Source: a virus. Taken from it: a stretch of 22,770 nt of DNA. The position numbers and the translations under genes were made by a program. Under the pieces are notes generated by a model, which did no database searches, was not told the origin of the DNA, and saw nothing but the letters and a program-made list of their open reading frames with translations. The stretch is from positions 1-22,770 of IMG/VR virus record IMGVR_UViG_3300017744_000176. One strand, written 5' to 3'. Of the stretch, positions 22,618 to 22,770 are shown piece after piece (position 1 is the first letter of the stretch; each line of letters starts with the position of its first letter).

Positions 22618-22770
22618 TTAGTTAACAATTGAATCCCAAATCATCGTGGGTGTTAGGCACGAATTGTATTCAGTCCAATATGATTGATCCCATGACTCGC
22701 AACCTAGTAACACGTTAATGATTAGGAAGGCGAACAGGGTGCCGATTGCGAAGGTGGCCGCTAGGCCACC
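22618..22770 (-). CDS. C-terminal end of a small membrane protein (partial, enters from the right edge)
   Basis: An open frame from the window edge to TAA at 22618-22620 encodes the last 50 residues of a protein: a hydrophobic segment (AATFAIGTLFAFLIINVLLG) followed by a polar tail with Cys and several aromatic residues (CESWDQSYWTEYNSC). The two cysteines (24 and 38) could form a disulfide if the tail is periplasmic. The clean stop followed at once by a strong terminator supports a real gene. Family unknown; a phage membrane or early protein is likely. Confidence 0.65.
   Translation of the reverse strand, partial: GGLAATFAIGTLFAFLIINVLLGCESWDQSYWTEYNSCLTPTMIWDSIVN

Noticed and set aside
22375-22632. 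85-codon + strand frame in the repeat region
   Set aside because: It begins at a GTG without a ribosome site, encodes only the translated direct repeats, and passes through the strong - strand terminator and into the partial membrane gene.
1-22770. tRNA, rRNA, insertion sequence or integrase
   Set aside because: No tRNA cloverleaf, rRNA-like stretch, transposase motif or tyrosine/serine recombinase motif was recognised on either strand.

Overview
The window looks like part of a double-stranded DNA tailed phage genome, or a closely related prophage or environmental viral contig. Nearly every recognisable gene belongs to a phage replication or virion module. Genes are packed with 1-20 nt overlaps, and there are no housekeeping, rRNA or tRNA genes. 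Shine-Dalgarno sequences are strong (AGGAGAACGA recurs) and one promoter is close to the sigma70 consensus, so a proteobacterial host is plausible. The gene mix resembles uncultured marine phages, but no host can be named from this sequence alone.

Left arm, 1-5910, + strand: the end of a virion block. A giant protein of at least 1797 aa runs in from the left edge, with no stop codon between position 1 and its stop at 5394. It carries an HExxH zincin motif and two long hydrophobic stretches, like injected 'polyvalent' or internal virion proteins. Two small single-membrane-span coiled-coil proteins follow (120 and 49 aa). A hairpin at 5910-5929 separates this arm from the converging - strand genes.

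Middle, 5986-17022, - strand (transcribed right to left): a replication and DNA-metabolism cluster. In transcription order it holds a small zinc ribbon (missed by simple length cut-offs), a VRR-NUC nuclease, a winged-helix protein, a 50-aa ORF, an HTH-DUF3310 fusion, a family A DNA polymerase with 3'-5' exonuclease, a PD-(D/E)xK Cys-cluster nuclease, a small HNH-like protein, an SNF2-type helicase, a coiled-coil Gam/Gp157-like protein, an excisionase-like HTH protein, an unknown Cys-cluster protein, a DUF2815-like ssDNA-binding protein, a PrimPol-helicase and a 73-aa protein. Together these could make most of a self-contained replisome and recombination set.

Right, 17101-21821, - strand: an operon of DUF3150, a MoxR-type AAA+ ATPase and a DUF2201 metallopeptidase-like/VWA protein, followed by three unrecognised genes and a UUCG-loop terminator. 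This is a MoxR-VWA chaperone-like module of unknown job in phages. It is read from a near-consensus promoter at 21920-21948 whose transcript would start inside a foldable leader.

Far right, 21822-22588: about 770 bp without a credible gene. It has an AT-rich block, scattered CGAACAwTA iterons, three ~101-bp spaced direct repeats and several copies of a palindrome, so it is a likely replication origin and control region. Beyond it are a - strand terminator and the 3' end of a membrane-protein gene that enters from the right edge.

The most striking unexplained signal is the 17-bp hyphenated palindrome GTTAGTG-NNN-CACTAAC. There are seven perfect copies and one degenerate copy, all right of 12.7 kb, placed at gene junctions, just inside two start codons and in the origin-like region.
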